From Pseudomonas songnenensis (lineage in GTDB: Bacteria > Pseudomonadota > Gammaproteobacteria > Pseudomonadales > Pseudomonadaceae): DNA of 64,000 bases. Position 1 is the first letter of the stretch. The number at the start of each line of letters is the position of its first letter. The notes beneath the pieces are model-generated. The model was not told where the DNA came from and searched no databases. It saw only the letters and a program-made list of their open reading frames with translations. Where the stretch lies: contig NZ_RFFN01000004.1 of the NCBI RefSeq assembly GCF_003696315.1, positions 62,001 through 126,000 of the forward strand, written 5' to 3'. The position numbers and the translations under genes are program-made. This document shows positions 8,950 to 19,238 of the stretch, one piece after another.

Positions 8950-8980
8950 ACGGGCGGCCTTTGCTACAATCGCCGCCCGT
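8950..8980 (+). promoter_or_regulatory. Hairpin enclosing a -10-like hexamer upstream of selD
   Basis: ACGGGCGGC (8950-8958) pairs perfectly with GCCGCCCGT (8972-8980). The 13-nt loop contains TACAAT (8965-8970), a good -10 hexamer, 36 bp before the selD start. The element is either the selD promoter embedded in a palindrome (a possible operator) or a terminator for transcription entering from the left. No clear -35 is seen. Confidence 0.4.
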
Positions 8981-9006
8981 TTGTGCACGTGTCACGAGAG
9001 AGTCCG

Positions 9007-10041
9007 ATGAGCGAACCGATCCGCCTCACCCAGTACAGTCACGGCGCCGGCTGCGGCTGCAAGATATCGCCCAAGGTGCTGGACGTGATTCTTGCCGGCA
9101 GCGGAGCGCAGAATCTCGACCCGCGCCTGTGGGTCGGCAATGCCTCGCGTGATGACGCGGCGGTTTATGGCATCGACGAGGAACGCGGTGTGGTCTCGAC
9201 CACCGACTTCTTCATGCCCATCGTCGATGATCCCTTCGACTTCGGCCGCATCGCCGCCACCAACGCGATCAGCGACATCTACGCCATGGGCGGCGACCCG
9301 CTGATGGCCATCGCGATCCTCGGTTGGCCGGTCAACGTTCTGCCGCCGGAAGTCGCCCGCGAAGTGATCGCCGGGGGCCGTGCCGTCTGCGATGCCGCCG
9401 GCATTCCGCTGGCCGGCGGGCACTCGATCGATGCGCCCGAGCCGATCTTCGGGCTGGCTGTCACCGGCCTGGTCAACAAGCGCCAGATGAAGCGTAACGA
9501 CACCGCCACCGCCGGCTGCAAGCTGTACCTGACCAAGCCGCTGGGCATCGGCATCCTCACCACCGCCGAGAAGAAGGCCAAGCTGCGCAGCGAGGACGTC
9601 GGGCTGGCGCGGGACTGGATGTGTACGCTGAACACGCCGGGTAGCCGCTTCGGCAAGCTCGAGGGTGTTCGTGCAATGACCGATGTCACGGGCTTCGGCC
9701 TGCTCGGTCATCTGGTGGAAATGGCCGATGGCAGCGGGCTGACCGCGGAGATCGACTATGCGCGCGTACCGCGCTTGCCGGGCATCGAGTACTACCTGGA
9801 GCAGGGTTGCGTGCCTGGCGGTACCCAGCGCAATTTCGACAGCTACGGCGAGCGCATCGCCGATCTCGATGAGCGCCACAAGCAGCTGCTCTGCGATCCG
9901 CAGACCAGCGGCGGACTGCTGGTGGCCGTGGCGCCGGAAGGCGAGGCGGAATTCCTGGCAGTCTGTGCCGAACTCGGCCTGAACCTGCAGCCGATCGGCC
10001 AGCTCGTCGAAGCGCGCGGCCATGCGGTCGAGGTCCGTTGA
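9007..10041 (+). CDS. selD: Selenide, water dikinase (selenophosphate synthetase)
   Basis: Makes selenophosphate, the selenium donor for selenocysteine and 2-selenouridine. It has 344 aa. The N-terminal active-site loop GAGCGCK has Cys16 and Lys19, equivalent to the catalytic Cys17/Lys20 of the E. coli enzyme; the key residue is Cys, not selenocysteine. Downstream are the AIRS-type ATP-binding residues ([28 protein letters not shown]). The ATG at 9007 follows GAGAGTCCG. Its stop codon overlaps the mnmH start (TGATG), so the two are coupled. Confidence 0.97.
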   Translation: MSEPIRLTQYSHGAGCGCKISPKVLDVILAGSGAQNLDPRLWVGNASRDDAAVYGIDEERGVVSTTDFFMPIVDDPFDFGRIAATNAISDIYAMGGDPLMAIAILGWPVNVLPPEVAREVIAGGRAVCDAAGIPLAGGHSIDAPEPIFGLAVTGLVNKRQMKRNDTATAGCKLYLTKPLGIGILTTAEKKAKLRSEDVGLARDWMCTLNTPGSRFGKLEGVRAMTDVTGFGLLGHLVEMADGSGLTAEIDYARVPRLPGIEYYLEQGCVPGGTQRNFDSYGERIADLDERHKQLLCDPQTSGGLLVAVAPEGEAEFLAVCAELGLNLQPIGQLVEARGHAVEVR

Positions 10042-11147
10042 TGCGCAGCGATACCGAAGATTTTCGCCAGCTGTTCCTCAATGACATCCCCATGATGGAT
10101 GCCCGTGCCCCAGTGGAATTCGCCAAGGGCGCCTTTCCCGGTGTGGTCAACCTGCCGCTGATGAACGACATCGAGCGGCAGAAGGTCGGCACCTGCTACA
10201 AGCAGCACGGTCAGAAGGCGGCCATCGAGCTTGGCCAGCAGCTGGTTTCCGGCAAGGTCAAGGCCGAGCGTCTGCAGGCCTGGGCCGACTTCGCCCGCGC
10301 CCATCCGAATGGCTATCTGTACTGCTTCCGCGGTGGGCTGCGTTCGCAGATCGTCCAGCAGTGGCTGAAGGACGAAATGGGTGTCGAATACCCGCGTGTC
10401 GTCGGCGGCTACAAAGCGATGCGCCATTTCCTCCTCGACACCATCGACCAGGCTGTCGAGCAGTGTGACTTCGTGCTGGTGGGCGGCATGACCGGTACCG
10501 GCAAGACCGAGGTACTGGCGCAGCTGGACAACAGCCTGGACCTGGAAGGACTGGCCAATCATCGCGGTTCCAGTTTTGGCAAGCGCGCCACGCCGCAGCC
10601 GGCGCAGATCGACTTCGAGAATGCCCTGGCGATCCGTCTGCTGAAAATGCGCGCCGCCGGAATCGAGACGTTCGTGGTCGAAGACGAGGCGCGTCTGGTG
10701 GGCCGCTGTTCGATTCCGCTACCACTGTTCAACGGCATGCAGGAGTTCCCCCTGGTCTGGCTCGAAGACAGCCTCGAAGGGCGGGTCGAGCGGATCCTCA
10801 AGGATTACGTGATCGACCTGTGCGCGGAGTTCATTGCCGAGCAGGGCGAGAACGGTTTCTCTGCTTTCGCCGAGCGCCTGCAGCAAAGTCTGGTCAATAT
10901 CAACAAGCGACTCGGCGGCGAGCGTTATCAGCGCCTGGCATTGCTGATGGATCAGGCACTTGCAGAGCAGGCACGCAGCGGTGCGATCGATCTGCACCGG
11001 GCGTGGATCGAGGCATTGCTTGGCGAGTACTACGATCCGATGTACGCCTACCAGCGCGAAAGCAAGGCCGGGCGGATCGAGTTCGCTGGCGACCAGCGGT
11101 CGGTGGTCGAGTATTTGCGTAACCGTAAGGCGAAAGAGCGCCTTTAA
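10041..11147 (+). CDS. mnmH: tRNA 2-selenouridine synthase MnmH (SelU)
   Basis: Replaces the 2-thio group of mnm5s2U34 in tRNA(Lys/Glu/Gln) with selenium using SelD product. It has 368 aa. The rhodanese domain has its active Cys in [10 protein letters not shown] (about residue 97) and is followed by a P-loop domain ([11 protein letters not shown], about residue 150). The ATG at 10041 overlaps the selD stop; a TTG one codon earlier is also possible. The selDU pairing points to selenium used for tRNA modification. No selA/selB is in the window. Confidence 0.96.
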   Translation: MRSDTEDFRQLFLNDIPMMDARAPVEFAKGAFPGVVNLPLMNDIERQKVGTCYKQHGQKAAIELGQQLVSGKVKAERLQAWADFARAHPNGYLYCFRGGLRSQIVQQWLKDEMGVEYPRVVGGYKAMRHFLLDTIDQAVEQCDFVLVGGMTGTGKTEVLAQLDNSLDLEGLANHRGSSFGKRATPQPAQIDFENALAIRLLKMRAAGIETFVVEDEARLVGRCSIPLPLFNGMQEFPLVWLEDSLEGRVERILKDYVIDLCAEFIAEQGENGFSAFAERLQQSLVNINKRLGGERYQRLALLMDQALAEQARSGAIDLHRAWIEALLGEYYDPMYAYQRESKAGRIEFAGDQRSVVEYLRNRKAKERL

Positions 11148-11176
11148 TTCCTGAATGGCACACGAGGGATGATGCG

Positions 11177-11455
11177 ATGAAAACTTGGCTGAGTTTGCCT
11201 TTGCTGGTTGTGCTGCTGGCCGGCTGTGCCGGCAAGACTGCATACCGTGACAGCTGCGCGGCGGAACTGGACGCGGCGTGGAAGGAGCAAAGCCTGGCGG
11301 AAGCCGAAGGCTTTGCCGGAACAGTGAGCTATTCCAAGGCGCTGGCCTTGCTGACCGGCGCCAAGACCCAGCAGCAGTTCGAGGCGTTCCGTGGCTGTAC
11401 CCAGAAGGCGCAGAAGGCCCGCTTCTATCTGCGCGAGTCACGGGCCGGGCGCTAA
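11177..11455 (+). CDS. Small predicted lipoprotein
   Basis: A 92-aa protein with a lipoprotein signal: basic N-terminus, hydrophobic LSLPLLVVLLAGC and a lipobox LAGC with the lipidated Cys at about 17. The mature part is about 75 residues, charged and probably helical, with two further Cys (DSCAAEL and RGCTQKA) that could form a disulfide. It starts 29 nt after mnmH with GAGGG upstream. Orthologues in pseudomonads are hypothetical. No function can be assigned. Confidence 0.8.
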   Translation: MKTWLSLPLLVVLLAGCAGKTAYRDSCAAELDAAWKEQSLAEAEGFAGTVSYSKALALLTGAKTQQQFEAFRGCTQKAQKARFYLRESRAGR

Positions 11456-11470
11456 CGCGGTACTCCAACA

Positions 11471-11498
11471 ACCAGCCCGCTGCACAGGGCGGGCTGGT
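11471..11498. terminator. Bidirectional terminator hairpin
   Basis: A perfect 10-bp stem ACCAGCCCGC (11471-11480) / GCGGGCTGGT (11489-11498) with an 8-nt loop lies between the convergent lipoprotein and P-type ATPase genes. U-rich sequence follows on either strand (TCTCTTC plus, TTGTTGG minus). Confidence 0.75.
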
Positions 11499-11516
11499 CT
11501 CTTCGCTGAGCTTGGA

Positions 11517-14207
11517 TCAGAGCAGCCAACCGGCGCGCCGCCGCAGCCACTTCTCGATCTCGACCACCGCCAGCAACACGGTACCGGCGAGCAGGCAGAT
11601 TCGCCATCCAGCGAGGTCCAGCGATTGGGTGGCGAACAAGCGCTGCAACGGTGGCCAGTGGGTAAAGGCGAGTTGCAGCACGCTCAGCAGGGCGATCATT
11701 CCCCAGACCATCGGATTATCACGCAGGCCGAAGCGGGCCGGCGCGTTGATCTGACGGCTGCTGAACAGATAGGCGATCTCGCAGGCGACCAGTGTGTTCA
11801 CCGCCAGTGTGCGACTGAGCTCCATGCTCCAGCCCAGCTGCTGGGCGTAGACGAAGACGCCGATACAGGCCGCGGTCATCAGCGCCGCCACCAGCAGCAC
11901 TCGCCACATCAATTGCGTGCTCAACAGCGCCGCGTTCGGGTTCCGCGGCGGCCGACGCATGATGTCGGCCTCGCCGGGCTCGAAGGCCAGCGCCAGGGCA
12001 AGGGTTACGGCGGTGATCATGTTGACCCAGAGAATCTGTAGCGGGGTGATCGGCAGCGTCAGCCCCAGAGCGATGGCGACCAGCAGCACCAATGCCTCGC
12101 CACCGTTGGTGGGCAGGATGAACAGGATCGATTTCTTCAGGTTGTCATAGACAGTCCGGCCCTCTTCGACGGCATTGGCGATGGTGGCGAAATTGTCATC
12201 GGCAAGGACCATCTGTGCAGCTTCCTTGGCCACCTCGGTGCCCTTGATGCCCATGGCTACGCCGATGTCGGCACGCTTGAGCGCCGGCGCATCGTTGACG
12301 CCATCGCCCGTCATCGCGACGCGAGCGCCACAGGCCTGCAGGCGTTGCACCAGACGCAGCTTGTGCGCCGGACTGGTGCGAGCGAATACCGCAGTATCGC
12401 CCAGGCGCGCATCGAGCTCGGCGTCGCTGAGCCTGTCGAGCTCGGCTCCGGTGATCGGCGCGCTGCTGCCCAGACCGAGACGCCGCGCGATTGCCGCAGC
12501 GGTTTCGGCGTGGTCGCCGGTGATCATCTTCACCGCAATACCCGCCTGACGGCATTCGGTAATGGCGTCGATGGCTTCCTCACGTGGCGGATCGAGCATG
12601 CCGACCAGGCCGAGCAGGACGAAATCCCCTTCCAGGTCCGCATAGTTCAGTTCATGGCGCGGCGCGCCAAGAGCGCGCACCGCCAGGCCGAGCATACGCA
12701 GGCCCTGAGCGGCGCCGGCGGAAAGTACGGCATGCCAGTAGGCCGGGTTCAGAGGTTCGGCGCTGCCATCGACCAGTTGCTGGTTGCACACTTCCAGCAG
12801 CCGTTCCGGTGCGCCGACCATGTAGATCAGCCCGTGGCCGGAATGGTCGTGGTGGAGGCTGGCCATGCTGCGCCGCTCGGAGCTGAACGGGATGCTGTCG
12901 ACACGTGGCGTGTGGGCCAGCTCGTGCGTCGCGGTCATTCCCAGCTTGCCAGCGAGGGTCAGCAGCGCGGCCTCGGTAGGGTCGCCGGTGATGCTCCATT
13001 GCGAGCCGTCATGCAGCAGGCTGGCGCTGTTGCAGAGCAGGCCGGCACGAGCCAGCGCGTGCAGGTCGCTGGCCTGTTCGATTGCGCAGGGCAGACCATC
13101 CTCGCCGCGAACCTTGCCGTTCGGTGCGTAGCCGACGCCTTCGATCTGATAGCGGTTTGCCGCGGTGAACACCTGCTGCACGGTCATTTCGTTGCGCGTC
13201 AGGGTGCCCGTCTTGTCGGAGCAGATCACCGTCACCGCGCCCAGGCTCTCCACGGCGGGCAGGCGGCGGATGATGGCGCGCCGCCGAGCCATTCGCTGCA
13301 CACCAAGCGCAAGGGTGATGGTGAGGACCGCAGGCAGACCTTCGGGTATGGCTGCAACGGCCAGGCCGACTGCCGCCAGTAGCATCTCGTCGGATGAATA
13401 GCCGCGCAAACCGACGCCAAACAGGTAGGTGCCCAGCGCCAGCGCCAGAATGATGAAGGTGAGTACCCTGGCGAAGCGCGCCATGTCGCCGAGCAGCGGT
13501 GTCTGCAGGCTGACGACCTCGCCGAGCATATGGCTGATCTGCCCCAGCTCGGTCTTGCCCGCAGTCGCCACCACCACCCCGGCGCCGCTACCGGCACTGA
13601 CCAGGGTGCCTGAGTAGGCCATGCTGAAACGATCACCAATGCCGACATCGCGTGCCACGGGCTCTACCTGCTTGCCGGTCGGCAGCGATTCACCGGTCAG
13701 GGCCGCTTCCTCGATGCGCAGATCACGACACTCAAGCAGGCGCATGTCAGCCGGTACCCGGTCGCCGGCTTCCAGCAGGACCATATCGCCTGGCACCAGT
13801 TGTTCGGCTGGAACATTGAGCGTCTGCCCGCCGCGGCGCACCTTGCTGTCGAGCGTGAGCATCCGCTGGATGGCACGCATCGCTTGTTCCGCCTTGCCCT
13901 CCTGGATGAAACCGACGATCGCGTTGATAACCACCACGGCGAAGATTACCGCGCTGTCCAGCCATTCACCCAGGGCCAGGGTGACCAGCGCCGAAAGCAG
14001 CAGAACGTAGATCAGCAGGTTGTGAAACTGCAGCAGGAAGCGCATTAGCGGCCCAGTGCGCCGTTTCCGTGGCAAACGGTTGGGACCGAAGGTCTCGAGG
14101 CGCTCCTGCGCTTGCTCGGAGGACAGTCCGGCAGGCGAGGTGTCCAGCTGCTGGAGCGTCTGTTCGGCGTGTTGCGCATGCCAGCAGCGTGAAGCGGGTG
14201 TGGACAT
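11517..14207 (-). CDS. Cation-transporting P-type ATPase (P2/Pma1-like)
   Basis: An 896-aa inner-membrane ATPase. Domain order is an N-terminal cation-ATPase domain (residues about 8-60), M1-M2, the actuator domain with TGES (171-174), M3-M4 with PEGLP (288-292), the phosphorylation site DKTGTLT (Asp331), an ATP-binding domain, the hinge [10 protein letters not shown], and six C-terminal membrane segments. The topology and PEGLP place it with P2-type Ca2+/Na+/H+ pumps. M6 reads [12 protein letters not shown], without the Asp that follows Thr in calcium pumps, so the ion is uncertain. It is a stand-alone gene, divergent from moxR. Confidence 0.9.
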   Translation of the reverse strand: MSTPASRCWHAQHAEQTLQQLDTSPAGLSSEQAQERLETFGPNRLPRKRRTGPLMRFLLQFHNLLIYVLLLSALVTLALGEWLDSAVIFAVVVINAIVGFIQEGKAEQAMRAIQRMLTLDSKVRRGGQTLNVPAEQLVPGDMVLLEAGDRVPADMRLLECRDLRIEEAALTGESLPTGKQVEPVARDVGIGDRFSMAYSGTLVSAGSGAGVVVATAGKTELGQISHMLGEVVSLQTPLLGDMARFARVLTFIILALALGTYLFGVGLRGYSSDEMLLAAVGLAVAAIPEGLPAVLTITLALGVQRMARRRAIIRRLPAVESLGAVTVICSDKTGTLTRNEMTVQQVFTAANRYQIEGVGYAPNGKVRGEDGLPCAIEQASDLHALARAGLLCNSASLLHDGSQWSITGDPTEAALLTLAGKLGMTATHELAHTPRVDSIPFSSERRSMASLHHDHSGHGLIYMVGAPERLLEVCNQQLVDGSAEPLNPAYWHAVLSAGAAQGLRMLGLAVRALGAPRHELNYADLEGDFVLLGLVGMLDPPREEAIDAITECRQAGIAVKMITGDHAETAAAIARRLGLGSSAPITGAELDRLSDAELDARLGDTAVFARTSPAHKLRLVQRLQACGARVAMTGDGVNDAPALKRADIGVAMGIKGTEVAKEAAQMVLADDNFATIANAVEEGRTVYDNLKKSILFILPTNGGEALVLLVAIALGLTLPITPLQILWVNMITAVTLALALAFEPGEADIMRRPPRNPNAALLSTQLMWRVLLVAALMTAACIGVFVYAQQLGWSMELSRTLAVNTLVACEIAYLFSSRQINAPARFGLRDNPMVWGMIALLSVLQLAFTHWPPLQRLFATQSLDLAGWRICLLAGTVLLAVVEIEKWLRRRAGWLL

Positions 14208-14373
14208 CGGGTCCTCCTGTCGACCTTTGATCCGCCCAGCCTAAGCCGGGCCGCCATGCTGCGCATGGTGCTGGATCAAGGTGCGGGTCACAAACTCGTC
14301 ACCGGGCGTTTCCTGTGCTTTGCCTGACTGCGGCTGACCAGTAGCATCGGGACGACGAACAGAGGAGGTTTTG

Positions 14374-15291
14374 ATGCGCACCCGATTGGACGCCTGCCTG
14401 CGAGCAGTCAATGAAGTTTTGCTCGGCAAGGAAGCTCAGGTCCGGCTGGCCCTGACCTGCCTGCTGGCCCGCGGTCACCTGCTGGTCGAGGACATGCCCG
14501 GGATGGGCAAGACCACTTTGAGCCACACGCTGGCCAAGGTGCTGGGGCTGGAGTTTCAGCGCATTCAGTTCACGTCCGATCTGCTACCCGGCGACATTCT
14601 GGGTACGTCCGTTTTCGACAAGGATAGCGGGCAGTTCGTCTTCCATCCCGGGCCGATCTTCGCCGAGTTGGTGCTGGCCGATGAGATCAATCGTGCCACG
14701 CCGAAGAGCCAGAGTGCGCTGCTCGAGGCGATGGAGGAGGGCCAGGTCACCATCGAAGGGGCAACGCGCCCGTTACCCGACCCGTTTTTCGTCATCGCCA
14801 CGCAGAACCCGGTGAGTTCCGGTGGCACGTTCGCGCTGCCTGAATCGCAGCTGGACCGCTTCCTCATGCGCGTTTCGCTGGGTTATCCGGCCAAGGCAGC
14901 GGAAAAGGCGCTGCTGCTCGGCGAATCCCGGCGGGATCTGCTGCTGCGCCTGGAACCGCTGCTTGAGCATGATGAGCTGCGCACTATCCAGGACGCGGTT
15001 AGTCAGGTGCGTGCCAGTGACGCCCTGGTCGACTACGTGCTGCGTCTGGTGGAGGCCACGCGCACCCAGCCGCAGTTCGCCTGGGGATTGTCACCACGCG
15101 GCAGCCTGGCGCTGCTCGCTGCAGCGCGGGCCTGGGCGTTTCTCGACGGCCGCGATTATGTGATTCCCGAAGACGTGCAGGCGGTGCTGCCGACCGTGGT
15201 CGGGCATCGCCTGCGTGAGCGCGCCGATGCCACCGGTCATGGTGGCGGTGCGCTGGTGCAGTGGCTGCTGCGCGAGGTGCCAGCGCTGTGA
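14374..15291 (+). CDS. MoxR-family AAA+ ATPase
   Basis: A 305-aa AAA+ chaperone-like ATPase. Walker A is in DMPGMGKTTLSHTLAK (about residues 40-55), Walker B/sensor in VLADEINRATPKSQSALLEAMEEG and sensor 1 in VIATQNPV. GGAGG at 14364-14368 (within AGAGGAGG) precedes the ATG at 14374; a TTG directly before it is the alternative. It leads the conserved operon moxR-DUF58-transglutaminase. In such operons the ATPase is thought to assist maturation of a VWA- or DUF58-domain partner. Confidence 0.95.
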   Translation: MRTRLDACLRAVNEVLLGKEAQVRLALTCLLARGHLLVEDMPGMGKTTLSHTLAKVLGLEFQRIQFTSDLLPGDILGTSVFDKDSGQFVFHPGPIFAELVLADEINRATPKSQSALLEAMEEGQVTIEGATRPLPDPFFVIATQNPVSSGGTFALPESQLDRFLMRVSLGYPAKAAEKALLLGESRRDLLLRLEPLLEHDELRTIQDAVSQVRASDALVDYVLRLVEATRTQPQFAWGLSPRGSLALLAAARAWAFLDGRDYVIPEDVQAVLPTVVGHRLRERADATGHGGGALVQWLLREVPAL

Positions 15292-15325
15292 GACGTGCGC
15301 CTGCTCGTTTCGGCGAGCCTTCACT

Positions 15326-16288
15326 ATGAGGATACTGCCGCGTTTCCGTGACCGCTGGCTGCTGCGACGGATACCGCCAGCACCCAGCGTGCGGTTGAAT
15401 CAGCGGCGCATCTTCATCATGCCGACGGCGGTCGGGCTGGCATTCCTCGTGGCCTTGCTGCTGATGCTGCTCACCGCCATCAACTACCAGAACAGCCTGG
15501 CCTATGGGCTGAGCTTTCTGCTTGGTTCGCTCTATCTGGTCACCATCCTGCACACCTGGCGCAACCTGGCGGGGCTGCTGCTGCAGGCGGGTGGCACAAC
15601 GGCGGCATTCGTTGGCGAACAGGCGCTGCTGCGTGTCCGCCTGGAAAGCGCAGGGCGTGCCTATCAGGCGGTGGCGCTAGGCTGGCCCGCCAGTGGGTTG
15701 CGCCTGGTCGATGTAGCGGCAGGCGGTACCGTCGAAGTCGAGCTGAGCCTGCCGACCGAACGTCGCGGCTGGTTGCGGCCCGGCCGGGTGCGGGTGGAGA
15801 GCCGTTTCCCGCTCGGGTTGCTGGTGGCCTGGAGCTGGATCGATCTGGAGCTGGCGGCGCTGGTCTATCCACAGCCGTGCGTGGCTGAGCGCCCTCAGGG
15901 CCACAGCGCGCCCGAAACCGAAGATGAGGGCACGCTGGCGCGGGGTGCCGGCGTCGATGACTATCAGGGGCTGCGTGCCTGGCAGCCTGGCGACGCGCGC
16001 CGACGCTTGCACTGGAAGGCCTATTCCCGCGGCCAGGGTCTGCTGGTGAAGGATTTCGCCAGCCTGCTCGGCAACGATCCACTGCTCGACTTCGACACGC
16101 TTGACGGCGATCCCGAGCGGCGCCTGTCGATGCTCTGCCATTGGGTTGTCGAGCTGAGCGAAAAGCAACAGCCGTTCGCGCTGCGACTACCGGCTGGCGT
16201 GATCGGCCCCGACGGTGGACAGGCGCATCGGGATGCCTGTCTGCGTGCCCTGGCTCTGCACGGGCTTGGCGGGGAGGGCAGCGCATGA
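15326..16288 (+). CDS. DUF58 domain-containing membrane protein
   Basis: A 320-aa protein. Two adjacent transmembrane helices near residues 33-75 (VGLAFLVALLLMLLTAIN and YGLSFLLGSLYLVTIL) are followed by a soluble region with the DUF58 core around GVDDYQGLRAWQPGDARRRLHWKAYSR in two parts (residues about 210-238). It is the standard middle gene of the MoxR operon. The start ATG at 15326 lies 34 nt after moxR, although the frame is open earlier. The last codon overlaps the next gene (ATGA at 16285-16288). Confidence 0.93.
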   Translation: MRILPRFRDRWLLRRIPPAPSVRLNQRRIFIMPTAVGLAFLVALLLMLLTAINYQNSLAYGLSFLLGSLYLVTILHTWRNLAGLLLQAGGTTAAFVGEQALLRVRLESAGRAYQAVALGWPASGLRLVDVAAGGTVEVELSLPTERRGWLRPGRVRVESRFPLGLLVAWSWIDLELAALVYPQPCVAERPQGHSAPETEDEGTLARGAGVDDYQGLRAWQPGDARRRLHWKAYSRGQGLLVKDFASLLGNDPLLDFDTLDGDPERRLSMLCHWVVELSEKQQPFALRLPAGVIGPDGGQAHRDACLRALALHGLGGEGSA

Positions 16289-18285
16289 GCGTCAAGCCGG
16301 GCATTCCTCGCAACAGCCTGATCTGGCTGCTGGTCGCGCAGGTGCTGGTGATCCTGCCGCACCTCACCCATCTGCCGTTGTGGATCATCGGCCTGTGGCT
16401 TGGCTGCGCCACCTGGCGGATCCAGATCTTCCGCATGCGTGCACGCTATCCGCGCAGCTGGCTCAAGGCGCTGCTGATGATAGGCGCCGGCTTCGGCGTC
16501 TATTTCTCCCGCGGCAGTCTGGTCGGACTGGAAGCCGGAGTGGTGCTGCTGATTGCCGCGTTCATTCTGAAACTGGTGGAGATGAGTACCCGCCGCGATG
16601 CGCTGGTACTGATCTTCCTGGGCTTCTTCGCGGTGGTAACCAGCTACCTGTTCGAGGACAGCCTGCTCGCCGGGCTGTACAGCCTGTTGCCGGTCACCGC
16701 GCTGCTGGCGGCGATGATCGGCTTGCAGCAGAGCAGCCTGGTGACACGGCCTTGGCCAACGGTGCGGCTGGCGGGCTCCCTGCTGCTGCAGGCTGTTCCG
16801 CTGATGCTGGTGCTGTTTCTCTTCTTCCCCCGTCTGCCGCCGCTGTGGTCATTGCCGCAGGCTGGTGATCGTGGGGTGACTGGGCTGGCCGACCATATGG
16901 CGCCTGGCGATATCGCCCGGCTGGGACGCTCCCCGGAGCTGGCTTTTCGTGTCAGCTTCGACGGCGACATACCTCCTCGGGAGCAGCTCTACTGGCGCGC
17001 AGTGACCTTCGAACGCTTCGATGGTCGGCGCTGGTCGCAGTCCTATGCCTCTCATCTGCCGCAGGAGCCGGAGTGGCAGGCTGTCGGCGAACCGCTCGGC
17101 TACAACGTCGTCATGCAGCCGAGCGGGCAGCCCTGGCTGTTTGCCCTGGATGTCGCTCGGGTAGCGCCGGGCCAGGCACAATTGATGAGCGATTTTCACC
17201 TGCAGCGTCGGCAGCCGGTCAACCAGCCGCTGATGTACCAGGTCACCTCCTGGCTGGACGCGCGCCGCGAAGCGGTTCGTGCCCCGGAGAGCCTAGGCCG
17301 GTCGTTGCAACTGCCGGAACGGGGCAATCCACGCGCTCGCGCCTGGGCCATGGAGCTGCGGCGCTCCGCACAAGAGCCGCAGGCGATGGTCGATGCGCTG
17401 CTCAAGCACTTCAACCGCCAGCCTTACCACTACACGTTGGAACCGCCGCCGGTGGGTGACGATATCGTTGACGATTTCCTGTTCGAAACACGCAGCGGTT
17501 TCTGTGCGCACTACGCGGGGGCGATGACATTCGTCCTGCGCGCGGCGGGTATTCCGGCACGCGTAGTCGCGGGCTATCAGGGCGGCGAGGTCAATCCGGC
17601 TGGCAACTATCTTTCGGTACATCAGTTCGATGCCCATGCCTGGGTCGAGTACTGGGTGGCCGAGCGCGGCTGGGTCAGTGTCGATCCGACCTTCCAGGTC
17701 GCGCCTGAACGGGTGGAGCAGGGGCTGGAACAGGCGCTGGCGCGCGAGCGGAGCTTTCTTGCCGATCAGCCGATGTCGCTGCTGCGTTATCGGGATATCG
17801 GCTGGGTGAATACCCTGCGGTTGCGCTGGGACAGCCTCAACTATGGCTGGCAGCGCTGGGTACTCAATTACCAGGGCGAGCAACAGACGCAGATGTTGCA
17901 ACGTTGGTTAGGCAAACTCGATGCTCAGACGCTTGGCCTTGGCCTGGTTGCGATTCTAGGCGTGCTCACTGCTGTGCTGGCACTGTTCCTCTTCAAGCCG
18001 TGGCGTCGTGAAACGGATCCTCATCAGCGCCTGTTCCGACGCTTCGAGCGGCTGTTGGCACGCCATGGCGTCCATCGCAACAAAGGCGAGGGTGCGCGCA
18101 GCTTCGCCGAGCGTGCCGCGGCCACGCTGCCCGAGCAGGCGCCGGCCATCCTGGCATTCGTCCGGCTTTATGAGGCGCAGCGCTACGCCCAGTTGCCCGG
18201 GACCACGGATGAACTGTCGCATAGCTTGCGTCAGCTTCGCCGAGCGTTGCCGTGGCGTCTTCCGAAGCCGGCCGGACGGTCCTGA
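16285..18285 (+). CDS. tgpA: Transglutaminase TgpA family protein (DUF3488/transglutaminase)
   Basis: A 666-aa inner-membrane protein. About five to six N-terminal transmembrane helices (residues about 10-200) precede a periplasmic transglutaminase-like domain and one C-terminal helix (about 555-575), with a short cytosolic DUF4129-like tail. The catalytic triad is visible: Cys in RSGFCAHYAGAM (about residue 408), His in FDAHAWVEYW and Asp in VSVDPTFQ. The P. aeruginosa homologue TgpA is essential for growth. It is translationally coupled to the DUF58 gene. Confidence 0.94.
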   Translation: MSVKPGIPRNSLIWLLVAQVLVILPHLTHLPLWIIGLWLGCATWRIQIFRMRARYPRSWLKALLMIGAGFGVYFSRGSLVGLEAGVVLLIAAFILKLVEMSTRRDALVLIFLGFFAVVTSYLFEDSLLAGLYSLLPVTALLAAMIGLQQSSLVTRPWPTVRLAGSLLLQAVPLMLVLFLFFPRLPPLWSLPQAGDRGVTGLADHMAPGDIARLGRSPELAFRVSFDGDIPPREQLYWRAVTFERFDGRRWSQSYASHLPQEPEWQAVGEPLGYNVVMQPSGQPWLFALDVARVAPGQAQLMSDFHLQRRQPVNQPLMYQVTSWLDARREAVRAPESLGRSLQLPERGNPRARAWAMELRRSAQEPQAMVDALLKHFNRQPYHYTLEPPPVGDDIVDDFLFETRSGFCAHYAGAMTFVLRAAGIPARVVAGYQGGEVNPAGNYLSVHQFDAHAWVEYWVAERGWVSVDPTFQVAPERVEQGLEQALARERSFLADQPMSLLRYRDIGWVNTLRLRWDSLNYGWQRWVLNYQGEQQTQMLQRWLGKLDAQTLGLGLVAILGVLTAVLALFLFKPWRRETDPHQRLFRRFERLLARHGVHRNKGEGARSFAERAAATLPEQAPAILAFVRLYEAQRYAQLPGTTDELSHSLRQLRRALPWRLPKPAGRS

Positions 18286-18403
18286 TTGCCATTACCGACA
18301 TGGATGATTCGGCATTTCACCCGGCTGCTTCTGCCAGAGTGGTTCGCGTCGCCAGGTAGGGGCCTTTACCATCGCTCGCATAACGAACGATAACGAGGTG
18401 GGT

Positions 18404-19201
18404 ATGGAGCTTTGCGAGCTGCTGCAGGCGGTACGTGACAACCCCGGCAGCGTGGTGGTGCCGGCCAGCTGGGGGCAGGGTCGTGCAGGTTTCGGTGGGC
18501 TGGTCGCCGCGCTTGTCTTCGAGAGCATGCGGGCCAAGGTGCCGGAGGGGCGCCCCTTGCGCTCGCTGGCCATTACCTTTGTCGGCCCGTTGACGGTGGA
18601 TGCGCCGGCGAGTTTCGAGGCCGAAGTGCTGCGCGAAGGCAAGGCCGTCAGCCAGATGCTTGGCCGGGTGATGCAGGATGGACAGGTGGTCACCATCGTT
18701 CAGGGCAGCTTCGGCGCGCCACGCAGTTCGGTGGTTGATGTCGCGGCAGAGCCAGCGCCGGCCATGCCACCCGTCGAGGCCTGCCAGGAGCTGCCCTATG
18801 TACCGGGTGTGACGCCGGAATTCACCCGCTACGTGTCGATGCGCTGGGGTATCGGCGGGCTGCCGTTCACCGGCAACACGTCTCGCGAAATGGGCGGCTG
18901 GGTACGCCAGCGGGGCGAGGTGCCGCGTGAACCGATGACCGAGGCGCACCTGCTGGCGCTGGTCGATGCCTGGCCGCCCGCCGTGCTGCCACATCTGAAA
19001 AGCTTCGTCCCTGGCAGCTCGCTGACCTGGACCATCGAGTTCATTCAGCCGATGCCCGATCTCGACAGCCACGACTGGTGCATGTATCGCGCGGTGATCG
19101 AGCACGCCCGCGACGGCTACGGACACTGTGCTGCCTCATTGTGGACGCCCTCTGGAGAGCTGGTGGCGCTGAGCCGGCAAACGGTGACGGTATTCGGCTG
19201 A
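18404..19201 (+). CDS. TesB-like acyl-CoA thioesterase family protein
   Basis: A 265-aa protein with two hotdog repeats. The N-terminal repeat contains SWGQGRAGFGGLVAALVFE (residues about 24-42), and the C-terminal one contains LTWTIEFIQPMPDLDSHDW and ends LVALSRQTVTVFG, typical of the TesB/4HBT_3 group. The start ATG at 18404 has GAGG at 18395-18398; a GTG two codons earlier is less likely. The gene stands alone after the MoxR operon. The substrate is unknown. Confidence 0.86.
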   Translation: MELCELLQAVRDNPGSVVVPASWGQGRAGFGGLVAALVFESMRAKVPEGRPLRSLAITFVGPLTVDAPASFEAEVLREGKAVSQMLGRVMQDGQVVTIVQGSFGAPRSSVVDVAAEPAPAMPPVEACQELPYVPGVTPEFTRYVSMRWGIGGLPFTGNTSREMGGWVRQRGEVPREPMTEAHLLALVDAWPPAVLPHLKSFVPGSSLTWTIEFIQPMPDLDSHDWCMYRAVIEHARDGYGHCAASLWTPSGELVALSRQTVTVFG

Positions 19202-19233
19202 CGGCGCGGCGCTGACGTGCAGCGCCGCGCCGT
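19201..19233. terminator. Strong bidirectional hairpin between convergent genes
   Basis: A perfect 14-bp stem, ACGGCGCGGCGCTG (19201-19214) with CAGCGCCGCGCCGT (19220-19233) and a 5-nt loop ACGTG, directly follows the thioesterase stop and lies 5 nt before the stop of the convergent rhodanese gene. There is little U-run, but stability is very high. Confidence 0.7.
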
Positions 19234-19238
19234 CGATG

